Positions 1 to 8,885 of a stretch of 32,500 nt of DNA are shown piece after piece. Numbering within the stretch: the first letter of the stretch is position 1; the number at the start of each line of letters is the position of its first letter. The translations under genes and the position numbers were made by a program. Origin of the DNA: Cryptomeria japonica (taxonomy: Eukaryota > Streptophyta > Pinopsida > Cupressales > Cupressaceae). The DNA lies in assembly GCF_030272615.1 (NCBI RefSeq), contig NW_026729180.1, forward strand, positions 65,001-97,500. Direction: 5' to 3'. The notes under the pieces were generated by a model. It worked only from the letters and a program-made list of their open reading frames with translations, made no database searches and was not told the DNA's origin.

Positions 1-284
1 AGATAGCAATCGAGGTGTGCGGTGGGAAGGGCCCAGCAGCCAGAATGCATGAAGCGACGGATGAAGCAGTGATGACAACCGGGCTGTGAGGAGAGGAGGG
101 ATGCAGCCAAGAAAGCAATCAGGGCTCGAGGCAAGGGATGCATCAAGGATAGCAATCATGTTGTGAGGCGAGATTCCAAAGGCTAAACGTGAGAGGCTGC
201 AGGGTCGACTCAGAGAGGTCTATGCATGTGAGAGGCTGAAAGCAAGGTCGACTCGGAGCGGTCTATGCATCGGGCGCGCTTGGG
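1..284. repeat. Diverged left edge of the 188-bp repeat array
   Basis: Fragments recognisable from the 188-bp unit recur here, such as AGCAATC followed by a GTGCGAGGC-like stretch near 5, 115 and 150, but order and spacing are broken up. I see no gene. It is best read as decayed or rearranged copies at the edge of the array that follows. Confidence 0.6.
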
Positions 285-3200
285 GCGACTACCAGTGCCA
301 ACCCCTTATCCCGCGACGCGTCCGACAAAGAGAACGTTCCAAGGCGGCAGAGGAGGTTACCAGCCGAAGGATGCAGTAGCAATAACAGGTATAGTTCCGC
401 GGCGGCCGAGAAGACTCACCGCATAGGAATCGGGATGCGAGGCGAGGGATGCGGCGGGAAGGCCCCGACGGCTAAACGGAAGAGGCTGCAGGGCCGCCTC
501 GGAATGGTCCAAGCATCGGATGCGATTGGGACGACTACCAGTGCCAACCCCTTATCCCGCGATGCGTCCGATACACAGATAGTTCCAAGGCGGCCGAGGA
601 GCCTCACCGCATATCAATCGGGGTGCGAGGCGAGGGATGGGGCGGGAAGGCCCCAACGGCTAGACGGAAGAGGCTTCAGGGCCACCTCGGAATGGTCCAA
701 GCATCGGACGCGCTTGGGGCGACTGCCAGTGCCAACCCCTTATCCCGCGATGCGTCCGATACACAGATGGTTCCAAGGCGGCCGAGGAGCCTCACCGCAT
801 AGCAATCGGGGGTGCGAGGCGAGGGATGGGGCGGGAAGGCCCCAACGGCTAGACGGAAGAGGCTTCAGGGCCGCCTAGGAATGGTCCAAGCATCGGACAC
901 GCTTGGGGCGACTACCAGTGACAGCCCCCTATCCCGCGATGCGTCCGATACGAAGATGGTTCCAAGGCGGCCGAGGAGCCTCACCGCATAGCAATCGGGG
1001 TGCGAGGTGGGGGATGCGGCGAGATGGCCCCAACGGCTAGACGGAAGAGGCCACAGGGCCGCGTCGGAATAGTCCAAGCATCGGACGCGCTTGGGGCGAC
1101 TACCAGTGACAACCCCTTATCCCGCGATGCGTCCGATACGAAGATAGTTCCAAGGCGGCCGAGGAGCCTCACCGCATAGCAATCGGGGTGCGAGGTGGGG
1201 GATGCGGCGAGATGGCCCCAACGGCTAGACGGAAGAGGCTGCAGGGCCGCCTCGGAATAGTCCAAGCATCGGACGCGCTTGGGGCCACTACCAGTGACAA
1301 CCCCTTATCCCGCGATGCGTCCGATACGAAGATAGTTCCAAGGCGGCCGAAGAGCCTCACCGCATAGCAATCGGGGTGCGAGGTGGGGGATGCGGCGAGA
1401 TGGCCCCAACGGCTAGACGGAAGAGGCCACAGGGCCGCCTCGGAATAGTCCAAGCATCGGACGCGCTTGGGGCGACTACCAGTGACAACCCCTTATCCCG
1501 CGATGCGTCCGATACGAAGATAGTTCCCAGGCGGCCGAGGAGCCTCACCGCATAGCAATCGGGGTGCGAGGCGAGGGATGCGGCGAGATGGCCCCAAAGG
1601 CTAGACGGAAGAGGCTGCAGGGCTGCCTCGGAATAGTCCAAGCATCGGACGCGCTTGGGGCGACTACCACTGCCAACCCCTTATCCCGCGATGCGTCCGA
1701 TACACAGATAGTTCCGAGGCGGCCGAGGAGGTGGGGGATGCAGCGAGATGGCCCCAACGGCTAGACGGAAGAGGCTGCAGGGCCGCCTCGGAATAGTCCA
1801 AGCATCGGACGCGCTTGGGGCGACTACCAGTGACAACCCCTTATCCCGCGATGCGTCCGATACACAGATAGTTCCGAGGCGGCCAAGGAGCCTCACCGCA
1901 TAGCAATCGTGGTGCGAGGTGGGGGATGCGGCGAGATGGCCCCAACGGCTAGACGGAAGAGGCTGCAGGGCCGCCTCGGAATGGTCCAAGCATCGGATGC
2001 GCTTGGGGCGACTACCACTGCCAACCCCTTATCCCGTGATGCGTCCGATACACAGATAGTTCCAAGGCGGCCGAGGAGCCTCACAGCATAGCAATCAGGG
2101 TGCGAGGCGAGGGATGCGGCGAGAAAGCCCCAACGGCTAGAGGGAAGAGGCTTCAGGTCCGCCTCGGAATGGTCCAAGCATCGGACGCGCTTGGGGCGAC
2201 TACCAGTGACAACCCCTTATCCCGCGACGCGTCCGATACACAGATAGTTCCAAGGTGGCCGAGGAGCCTCACCGCATAGCAATCGGGGTGCGAGGCGAGT
2301 GATGCGGCGAGAAGGACCCAACGGCTACACGGAAGAGGCTTCGGGGCCGCCTCGGAATGGTCCAAGCATCGGACGCGCTTGGGGCGACTACCAGTGACAA
2401 CCCCTTATCCCGCGACGCGTCCGATACACAGATAGTTCCAAGGCGGCCGAGGAGCCTCACCGCATAGCAATCGGGGTGCGAGGCGAGGGATGCGGCGAGA
2501 AGGACCCAACGGCTAGACGGAAGAGGCTTCGGGGCCGCCTCGGAATGGTCCAAGCATCGGACGCGCTTGGGGCGACTACCAGTGACAACCCCTTATCCCG
2601 CGACGCGTCCGATACACAGATAGTTCCAAGGCGGCCGAGGAGCCTCACCGCATAGCAATCGGGGTGCGAGGCGAGGGATGCGGCGAGAAGGACCCAACGG
2701 CTAGACGGAAGAGGCTTCGGGTCCGCCTCGGAATGGTCCAAGCATCGGACGCGCTTGGGGCGACTACCAGTGACAACCCCTTATCCCGCGACGCGTCCGA
2801 TACACAGATAGTTCCAAGGCGGCCGAGGAGCCTCACCGCATAGCAATCGGGGTGCGAGGCGAGGGATGCGGCGAGAAGGACCCAACGGCTAGACGGAAGA
2901 GGCTTCGGGTCCGCCTCGGAATGGTCCAAGCATCGGACGCGCTTGGGGCGACTACCAGTGACAACCCCTTATCCCGCGACGCGTCCGATACACAGATAGT
3001 TCCAAGGCGGCCGAGGAGCCTCACCGCATAGCAATCGGGGTGCGAGGCGAGGGATGCGGCGAGAAGGACCCAACGGCTAGACGGAAGAGGCTTCGGGTCC
3101 GCCTCGGAATGGTCCAAGCATCGGACGCGCTTGGGGTGACTACCAGTGACAACCCCTTATCCCGCGACGCGTCCGATACACAGATAGTTCCGAGGCGGCC

Positions 3201-4366
3201 GAGGAGCCTCACCGCATAGCAATCGGGGTGCGAGGCGAAGGATGCGGCGAGAAGGACCCAACGGCTAGACGGAAGAGGCTTCGGGTCCGCCTCGGAATGG
3301 TCCAAGCATCGGACGCGCTTGGGGCGACTACCAGTGACAACCCCTTATCCCGCGACGCGTCCGATACACAGATAGTTCCAAGGCGGCCGAGGAGCCTCAC
3401 CGCATAGCAATCGGGGTGCGAGGCGAGGGATGCGGCGAGAAGGACCCAACGGCTAGACGGAAGAGGCTTCAGGGCCGCCTCGGAATGGTCCAAGCATCGA
3501 ACGCGCTTGGGGCGACTACCAGTGACAACCCCTTATCCCGCGACGCGTCCGATACACAGATAGTTCCGAGGCGGCCGAGGAGCCTCACCGCATAGCAATC
3601 GGGGTGCGAGGCGAGGGATGCGGCGAGAAGGACCCAACGGCTAGACGGAAGAGGCTTCAGGGCCGCCTCGGAATGGTCCAAGCATCGGACGCGCTTGGGG
3701 CGACTACCAGTGACAACCCCTTATCCCGCGACGCGTCCGATACACAGATAGTTCCGAGGCGGCCGAGGAGCCTCAACGCATAGCAATCGGGGTGCGAGGC
3801 GAGGGATGCGGCGAGAAGGACCCAACGGCTAGACGGAAGAGGCTTCAGGGCCGCCTCGGAATGGTCCAAGCATCGGACGCGCTTGGGGCGACTACCAATG
3901 ACAACCCCTTATCCCGCGACGCGTCCGATACACAGATAGTTCCGAGGCGGCCGAGGAGCCTCACCGCATAGCAATCGGGGTGCGAGGCGAGGGATGCGGC
4001 GAGAAGGACCCAACGGCTAGACGGAAGAGGCTTCAGGGCCGCCTCGGAATGGTCCAAGCATCGGACGCGCTTGGGGCGACTACCAGTGACAACCCCTTAT
4101 CCCGCGACGCGTCCGATACACAGATAGTTCCGAGGCGGCCGAGGAGCCTCACCGCATAGCAATCGGGGTGCGAGGCGAGGGATGCGGCGAGAAGGACCCA
4201 ACGGCTAGACGGAAGAGGCTTCAGGGCCGCCTCGGAATGGTCCAAGCATCGGACGCGCTTGGGGCGACTACCGTTGCCAACCCCTTATCCCGCGATGCGT
4301 CTGATACACAGATAGTTCCGAGGCGGCCGAGGAGCCTCACCGCATAGCAATCGGGTTGCGAGGCAG
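285..4366. repeat. 188-bp tandem repeat array, about 22 copies
   Basis: The anchor CCTTATCCCGCG recurs at about 304, 550, 738, 927, 1115, 1303, 1491, 1679, 1839, 2027 and then every 188 bp to 4283. The first interval is long (246 bp) and the 1679-1839 interval is short (160 bp, a 28-bp deletion near 1730). Copies from about 2215 to 4283 are nearly identical, while those at the left differ more, so homogenisation is strongest in the middle and right. Open frames of 70 and 94 codons recur once per unit, but 188 is not a multiple of 3, the frame shifts each copy and each frame closes, so these are not genes. The unit shares motifs with the promoter-bearing units to its right (GCATAGCAATCGGG, CGACTACCAGTGCC), so it probably derives from them. 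If 35S transcription runs leftward from 4728, this array would lie in the 5' external transcribed spacer; that is inference. Confidence 0.95.
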
Positions 4367-4608
4367 ATTATTGGGAAGGGAACCCCCTGGGATGCGGCTC
4401 AAGCAGTGCCCAAAGGGACTGGAATGCGGAATCACATCGAGAGACCCAAATGCTATACGAGGGCTCAAATCGAATTATCGATTTGGCCACGACATGGACG
4501 CATCGGAACGACTACCTTTGCCGAACCACTCGCAATTGCATTGCATCCATACCGAAACCAATGACATTTCCGTTAGAGCCCTCGCATAGCATTCGGGAAT
4601 CTCGCATG

Positions 4609-4694
4609 CCCCTCTAAATCGACCAATGCTGGCGCTCAATGAAAATCCGAGCGCTACCACCGTTCGAGCGCCAGCATTGGTCGAGTTAGAGGGG
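4609..4694 (-). other. Long inverted repeat (29-bp arms) next to promoter box 1
   Basis: The arms 4609-4637 and 4666-4694 are reverse complements at 28 of 29 positions, with a 28-nt loop containing ATCCGAGCG. The right arm ends 33 bp from TATATA at 4728-4733. If transcription starts at that box on the minus strand, the hairpin lies at roughly +34 to +120 of the transcript. It could be an RNA hairpin, a DNA cruciform or a protein site. Confidence 0.85.
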
Positions 4695-4723
4695 CACGGG
4701 GGAGAATGCTCCAGTCAACACCT

Positions 4724-4735
4724 CCCCTATATAAG
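4724..4735 (-). promoter_or_regulatory. Polymerase I-like promoter box 1
   Basis: The minus strand reads CTTATATAGGGG, matching the plant polymerase I initiation consensus TATATARGGG. The bases to its right, which would be upstream on the minus strand, include the conserved TTATTTGTCCGAT. It is the leftmost of 13 boxes and thus a candidate for the true 35S gene promoter, with the others as spacer promoters. This is inferred from motif and position only. Confidence 0.6.
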
Positions 4736-5092
4736 TTATTTGTCCGATCTCGCACAACCGTAGTCTGCCTCGTCGAATCAAACAACGGTCCCAGATTCGA
4801 CTTCCGTTCCGTAGAGACCCAAAGCTAGATGGAGGCTCGCAAGAAAGAGAGTCGGCGCATAGCAATCGGGTTTCTCGAACGTTTAGGGACCGAGCTCACT
4901 TGCGGATAGGGCAAAATCCGCCAAGCAACCCAAAGCTAGACGGGGGGCTCGAATCGAATCGCCTAGGCGGCCACAACAACGACGTGTTGGATCGACTACC
5001 AGTGCCAAACCATTCAGCAAGACTAGTCTGTGTCGAGGCCGGATAGAGATTCTCAGAGAGCGCCCGCATAGCATTTAGGAGACCTGCCGCGT

Positions 5093-5179
5093 CCCTCACA
5101 CTCGACAAATGGTGGTGCACGTTTATAAATCCGAGCGATCCCAACCCTTTCAAGCACCAACATCGGTCGAGATAGAGGG
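5093..5179 (-). other. Inverted repeat next to promoter box 2
   Basis: The arms 5093-5118 and 5154-5179 pair at 20 of 26 positions, and the loop again contains ATCCGAGCG. It occupies the same place relative to its box as the hairpin at 4609-4694. A C-G pair in that copy (GGCGC/GCGCC) is a T-A pair here (GGTGC/GCACC). Confidence 0.7.
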
Positions 5180-5209
5180 CACGGAGGGGGCTGCGTGAGA
5201 CAACACAGT

Positions 5210-5221
5210 CCCCTATATAAG
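5210..5221 (-). promoter_or_regulatory. Polymerase I-like promoter box 2
   Basis: The minus strand reads CTTATATAGGGG. It is preceded on the minus strand by the conserved ATCGGACAAATAA. Here the base after the GGGG run is A followed by CTGTG, unlike the GGGGAGGTG of the other boxes, so downstream sequence is less conserved than upstream. Confidence 0.55.
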
Positions 5222-5540
5222 TTATTTGTCCGATTCTCACACATCCGAAGAATGGTCATCAAATCGGACAACAGCCCAAACTTCCGACTTCCGTCCCAGA
5301 AAGCCCAAGAGCTATCTAAACGTTCATGGCCGGAACTCGATCGCGGCTATACCAGTCCGCCAAGCAACCCAAAAGCTAGACTGGAGCTCTAGTCGAATCA
5401 CCTCTGTGGCCATTGCAAGGACGTGTTGGAGCGACTACCATTGCCGAACCATTCCGCAGGTCGAGTCCATACCAAGGCCGCATAGAGATTCACGATGAGC
5501 TCCTGCATAGCAATCAGGAGACTTGCCGTGTCCATCACAA

Positions 5541-5609
5541 TCGATAAATCCTGGTGCAAGATTTTTTGCATCCGAGCGCTCCAACCAGTCGTGCACCAGC
5601 ATCAATCGA
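5541..5609 (-). other. Inverted repeat next to promoter box 3
   Basis: The arms 5541-5558 and 5592-5609 pair at 15 of 18 positions, with ATCCGAGCG in the loop. It is the third member of the hairpin family at 4609 and 5093, and has the T-A version of the tip pair. Confidence 0.65.
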
Positions 5610-5650
5610 CATAAACGGGCACGGGGGGAGGATGCTCGAGAACACTACCT

Positions 5651-5662
5651 CCCCTATATAAG
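5651..5662 (-). promoter_or_regulatory. Polymerase I-like promoter box 3
   Basis: The minus strand reads CTTATATAGGGG followed by AGGTAG. The conserved upstream block lies at about 5663-5685 on the + strand. This is the last box of the long-unit family. Confidence 0.58.
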
Positions 5663-5794
5663 TTATTTGTCCGATTCTCAAGCAGCCGAAGTCTGGTCAT
5701 CGAATCGGGTCAAAGACCACAACTTCGACTTTACCCACAATGCAAGTCATCGAATCGAACATCGGCCCCCGAGTCGGACTCCATGCGTATGTCA

Positions 5795-6095
5795 GGTCAT
5801 CGGACCCAAATTCGCCTTCCTGCGCATGGCGGGCCATCAATATCAACTCGGTCATCGGACCCAAACTCCGCCTTTTTGCGTATGGCACGCCTTCAAATCG
5901 GTCATCGGACCCAAATTCCGCCTTCCTGTGCATGGCGGGCCATCAACATCAACTCGGTCATCGGACCCAAATTCCGCCTTTCTGCGCATGGCACGCCATC
6001 AACTCGGTCATCGGACCCAAATTCCGCCTTCCTGCGCATGGCAGGTCATCGGACCACAAATTTCAGACCTCGCCAATATGCCTACGTATCGAATC
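5795..6095. repeat. Short degenerate tandem repeats around GGTCATCGGACCCAAA
   Basis: GGTCATCGGACC recurs at 5795, 5850, 5900, 5956, 6006 and 6044, and again at 6096 where the 311-bp units begin. Spacings are about 38-56 bp. Between copies lies TTCCGCCTTCCTGCGCATGGC or a variant. The same motif occurs once or twice in each following 311-bp unit, so this block is an expansion of part of that unit. No gene is supported. Confidence 0.85.
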
Positions 6096-6195
6096 GGTCA
6101 TCGGACCCAACTTCCGACTTCATCCATACTGTAGGGTCTTTGAGGTTGGCGCGGTGCGCTCAACCCAGGGAGTCGACCCATCGAAGCATACACCT

Positions 6196-6207
6196 CCCCT
6201 ATATAAG
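6196..6207 (-). promoter_or_regulatory. Polymerase I-like promoter box 4
   Basis: The minus strand reads CTTATATAGGGG followed by AGGTGT. It is the first box of the 311-bp family. A small stem-loop lies about 35-80 bp further along the minus strand. Confidence 0.58.
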
Positions 6208-6444
6208 CTATTTGTCCGATTCCCACACCTGTGTAGTTTGCACCTCTGACCAGGACATCGACCCCAACTTCCGAACTCGACTGCAACGACGGCACCAGCG
6301 CCTTGGTGCGCACCTTGCGACGCACAGTCCCAACATTCGCCTTCCTGCACATGGCAGGTCATCGGACCCAAATTCCGACCTCGCGAGTATGCCTACATAT
6401 CGAATCGGTCATCGGACCCAACTTCCGACTTCATCCATACCGTA

Positions 6445-6490
6445 GGGTCTTTGAGGTTGGCGCGGTGCGCTCAACCCGGGGAGTCGACCC
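6445..6490 (-). other. Two-tier stem-loop next to promoter box 5
   Basis: Outer arms GGGTC (6445-6449) and GACCC (6486-6490) enclose inner arms GGTTG (6455-6459) and CAACC (6472-6476), with GCGC/GCGC at the tip. The layout is repeated beside the other boxes of the 311-bp and 157-bp families. Confidence 0.55.
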
Positions 6491-6506
6491 AACGAAGCAT
6501 ACACCT

Positions 6507-6518
6507 CCCCTATATAAG
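6507..6518 (-). promoter_or_regulatory. Polymerase I-like promoter box 5
   Basis: The minus strand reads CTTATATAGGGG followed by AGGTGT. It lies 311 bp from boxes 4 and 6 with nearly identical flanks. Confidence 0.58.
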
Positions 6519-6817
6519 CTATTTGTCCGATTCCCACACCTGTGTAGTTTGCACCTCCGATCAAGACATCGACCCCAACTTCCGAACTCGCCTCCAACGA
6601 CCGAACCAGCGCCTTGGTGCGCACCTTGCAACGCACAGTGCCAACATTCGCCTTCCTGCACGTGGCAGGTCATCGGACCCAAATTCCGACCTCGCGAGTA
6701 TGCCTACATATCGAATCGGTCATCGGACCCAACTTCCGACTTCATCCATACCGTAGGGTCTTTGAGGTTGGCGCGGTGCGCTCAACCCGGGGAGTCGACC
6801 CAACGAAGCATACACCT

Positions 6818-6829
6818 CCCCTATATAAG
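6818..6829 (-). promoter_or_regulatory. Polymerase I-like promoter box 6
   Basis: The minus strand reads CTTATATAGGGG followed by AGGTGT. It is the third member of the 311-bp family. Confidence 0.58.
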
Positions 6830-7128
6830 CTATTTGTCCGATTCCCACACCTGTGTAGCTTGCACCTCCGATCAGGACATCGACCCCAACTTCCGAACTC
6901 GACTAAAAAGACCGCACCAGCGCCTTGGTGTGCACCTTGCAACGCACAGTGTCAACATTCGCCTTCCTGCACATGGCAGGTCATCGGACCCAAATTCCGA
7001 CCTCATGAGCATACCTACTAATCGAATCGGTCATCGGACCCAACTTCCGACTTCATCCATACCGTAGGGTCTTTGAGGTTGGCGCGGTGCGCTCAACCTG
7101 GGGAGTCGACCCATCGAAGCATACACCT

Positions 7129-7140
7129 CCCCTATATAAG
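7129..7140 (-). promoter_or_regulatory. Polymerase I-like promoter box 7
   Basis: The minus strand reads CTTATATAGGGG followed by AGGTGT. It is the last 311-bp member. On its upstream (right) side the 52-bp array begins about 105 bp away, a spacing that no other box has. Confidence 0.58.
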
Positions 7141-7276
7141 CTATTTGTCCGATTCCGACACCTGTGTAGTTTGCACCTCCGCTCAGGACATCGACCCCAA
7201 CTTCCGAACTCGCCTGCAACGACCGAACCAGCGCCTTGGTGCGCACCAAAAGTGCGCACTTTTGGAGGGCACTTTT

Positions 7277-7848
7277 CTGCGCTCCAAAGGTGCGCACTTT
7301 TGGAGGGCACTTTTTGGAGGGCACTTTTCTGCGCTCCAAAGGTGCGCACTTTTGGAGGGCACTTTTTGGAGGGCACTTTTCTGCGCTCCAAAGGTGCGCA
7401 CTTTTGGAGGGCACTTTTTGGAGGGCACTTTTCTGCGCTCCAAAGGTGCGCACTTTTGGAGGGCACTTTTTGGAGGGCACTTTTCTGCGCTCCAAAGGTG
7501 CGCACTTTTGGAGGGCACTTTTTGGAGGGCACTTTTCTGCGCTCCAAAGGTGCGCACTTTTGGAGGGCACTTTTTGGAGGGCACTTTTCTGCGCTCCAAA
7601 GGTGCGCACTTTTGGAGGGCACTTTTTGGAGGGCACTTTTCTGCGCTCCAAAGGTGCGCACTTTTGGAGGGCACTTTTTGGAGGGCACTTTTCTGCGCTC
7701 CAAAGGTGCGCACTTTTGGAGGGCACTTTTTGGAGGGCACTTTTCTGCGCTCCAAAGGTGCGCACTTTTGGAGGGCACTTTTTGGAGGGCACTTTTCTGC
7801 GCTCCAAAGGTGCGCACTTTTGGAGGGCACTTTTGTGCACTCCAAAGG
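7277..7848. repeat. 52-bp tandem array, ten identical copies plus a partial copy
   Basis: CTGCGCTCC recurs every 52 bp from 7277 to 7797. The ten units 7277-7796 are identical base for base by eye, and the eleventh changes after about 38 bp. Degenerate half-copies flank it at 7245-7276 and 7849-7890. Each unit carries a near-perfect inverted repeat centred on GTGCGCAC with arms CTCCAAA and TTTGGAG, followed by two GGAGGGCACTTTT segments. The array is open in several frames on both strands only because no stop triplet occurs in the unit. It has no spacers, so it is not a CRISPR array. Confidence 0.97.
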
Positions 7849-7963
7849 TGCGCACTTTTGGAGGGCACTTTTCCTGTGCTCCAAAGGTGCACACCTAGGT
7901 GAGCACCTTCGACCACACCTTGTAGCACACCAAACTCTGACTTTCGACTTCATCCGCAATGCA

Positions 7964-8009
7964 GGGTCTTTGAGGTTGGCGCAATGCGCACAACCAGGGG
8001 AGTCGACCC
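7964..8009 (-). other. Two-tier stem-loop next to promoter box 8
   Basis: GGGTC (7964-7968) pairs with GACCC (8005-8009). GGTTG (7974-7978) pairs with CAACC (7991-7995). GCGC (7979-7982) pairs with GCGC (7986-7989) around an AAT loop. It is the best-formed member of the small hairpin family. Confidence 0.6.
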
Positions 8010-8025
8010 ATCAAACCCAACACCT

Positions 8026-8037
8026 CCCCTATATAAG
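8026..8037 (-). promoter_or_regulatory. Polymerase I-like promoter box 8
   Basis: The minus strand reads CTTATATAGGGG followed by AGGTGT. It is the first member of the 157-bp family, just right of the 52-bp array. Confidence 0.58.
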
Positions 8038-8182
8038 CTATTTGTCTGATTCTCATACATGCGTAGCCTGCAGGAGCAATTAGGACATCGACCCCAACTT
8101 TCGGCTTCTAAACGAAAACAAGGTCTTTGAGGTTGGTGTAATGCGAACAACTAGGGGAGTCAACCCATCAAACCCAACACCT

Positions 8183-8194
8183 CCCCTATATAAG
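8183..8194 (-). promoter_or_regulatory. Polymerase I-like promoter box 9
   Basis: The minus strand reads CTTATATAGGGG. The adjacent small hairpin is the weakest of the family: wobble pairs and a mismatch in the tip. Confidence 0.57.
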
Positions 8195-8339
8195 CTATTT
8201 GTCTGATTCTCATACATGTGTAGTCTACAGGAGCAATTAGGACATCGACCCCAACTTTTGACTTCTTAACGAAAACAAGGTCTTTGAGGTTGACGTAATG
8301 CGCACAACCAGGGGAGTCGACCCATCAAACCCAACACCT

Positions 8340-8351
8340 CCCCTATATAAG
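8340..8351 (-). promoter_or_regulatory. Polymerase I-like promoter box 10
   Basis: The minus strand reads CTTATATAGGGG followed by AGGTGT, 157 bp from both neighbours. Confidence 0.57.
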
Positions 8352-8496
8352 CTATTTGTCCGATTCTCATACATGTGTAGCCTGCAGGAGCCATTAGGAC
8401 ATTGACCCCAACTTTTGACTTCTTAACGAAAACAAGGTCTTTGAGGTTGGCGTAATGCGCACAACCAAGGGAGTTGACCCATCAAACCCAACACCT

Positions 8497-8508
8497 CCCC
8501 TATATAAG
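8497..8508 (-). promoter_or_regulatory. Polymerase I-like promoter box 11
   Basis: The minus strand reads CTTATATAGGGG followed by AGGTGT. The unit to its right is longer by 63 bp. Confidence 0.57.
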
Positions 8509-8716
8509 CTATTTGTCTGATTCTCATACATGTGTAGCCTGCAACAACGATTAGGACATCCACCCCAACTTCTGAATTCGTCTGCGTTGACCGCACCAAA
8601 GGTGCACGCCTTGGTGCTCACCAAAATCCGACTTCCGACTTCTTCTGCTATGCGGGGTCTTTGAGGTTGGCGCAGTGCGCACAACCAGGGGAGTCAACCC
8701 ACCGAATGCAACACCT

Positions 8717-8728
8717 CCCCTATATAAG
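8717..8728 (-). promoter_or_regulatory. Polymerase I-like promoter box 12
   Basis: The minus strand reads CTTATATAGGGG followed by AGGTGT. The adjacent hairpin has a full GCGC/GCGC tip. Confidence 0.57.
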
Positions 8729-8811
8729 CTATTTGTCTGATTCTCATACATGCGTAGACTGCAGCAATGATTAGGACATCCACCCCAACTTTTGACTTCT
8801 TAAACAAGACA

Positions 8812-8858
8812 GGGTCTTTGAAGTTGGTGCAGTGCACACAACCAGGGGAGTCGACCCA
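8812..8858 (-). other. Two-tier stem-loop next to promoter box 13 with a compensatory change
   Basis: The inner stem tip is GTGC (8827-8830) with GCAC (8834-8837). Compared with the copy at 7964-8009, a C-G pair (7980 with 7988) has become T-A (8828 with 8836), so pairing is kept through a double change. The outer arms GGGTC and GACCC are intact. Confidence 0.55.
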
Positions 8859-8873
8859 TCAAACGCAACACCT

Positions 8874-8885
8874 CCCCTATATAAA
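8874..8885 (-). promoter_or_regulatory. Polymerase I-like promoter box 13 (extra A)
   Basis: This is the rightmost box. The + strand reads TATATAAAGC instead of TATATAAGC, so the minus strand has one extra T before TATATAGGGG. The initiation consensus itself is unchanged. Confidence 0.55.

Larger units (their letters stand above)
4367..5690 (-). repeat. Three long promoter-bearing units (about 440-490 bp each)
   Basis: Three diverged copies of one unit end at the boxes at 4728, 5214 and 5655 (spacings 486 and 441 bp). Shared landmarks in each are GCATAGCA(A/T)T, a CGACTACC-type segment, an inverted repeat whose loop contains ATCCGAGCG, a GGGCACGG segment, and the box followed by TTATTTGTCCGAT. 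Several segments match the neighbouring 188-bp satellite, so the satellite looks like an amplified piece of this unit. No coding sequence is supported. Confidence 0.8.
6096..7240 (-). repeat. 311-bp promoter-bearing tandem units, four copies
   Basis: Units start at 6096, 6407, 6718 and 7029, and their TATATA boxes at 6200, 6511, 6822 and 7133 are exactly 311 bp apart. Each unit contains GGTCATCGGACCCAACTTCC, a GGGTCTTTGAGGTTGG hairpin segment, the box, the conserved AGCTATTTGTCCGATTC block, CATCGACCCCAACTTCCGA, and a GCGCCTTGGTGCGCACC segment. The fourth copy is interrupted at the last segment, where a 52-bp array has expanded. Confidence 0.93.

Noticed and set aside
1077-4245. Recurring 70- and 94-codon minus-strand frames in the 188-bp array
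   Set aside because: There is one per 188-bp unit, each closed by the frame shift (188 is not a multiple of 3). No start context or family resemblance is seen.
300-4290. GGGATAAGGGG on the minus strand of each 188-bp unit as a further polymerase I promoter
   Set aside because: It lacks the TATATA core and the conserved upstream TTTGTCCGAT block, so it only partly matches the consensus.
285-4366. 188-bp array as a centromeric satellite
   Set aside because: The length is in the satellite range, but the unit shares segments with adjacent rDNA-type promoter units and sits next to 5S genes. A spacer sub-repeat is the simpler reading.
7277-7848. CRISPR-like regular array
   Set aside because: The units are contiguous and identical with no unique spacers, there are no cas genes, and the context is plant nuclear rDNA.
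7073-8083. 336-codon frame through the 52-bp array
   Set aside because: Its content is the translated tandem repeat. All frames on both strands are open there, and flanking sequence is promoter-type repeat.
4724-8885. TATATAAG read on the + strand as the -28 box of 5S or another polymerase III gene, or a polymerase II TATA box
   Set aside because: No 5S sequence, polymerase III terminator or open gene follows within the expected distance of any of the 13 boxes. The minus-strand reading with GGGG directly attached fits better. The alternative is not excluded.
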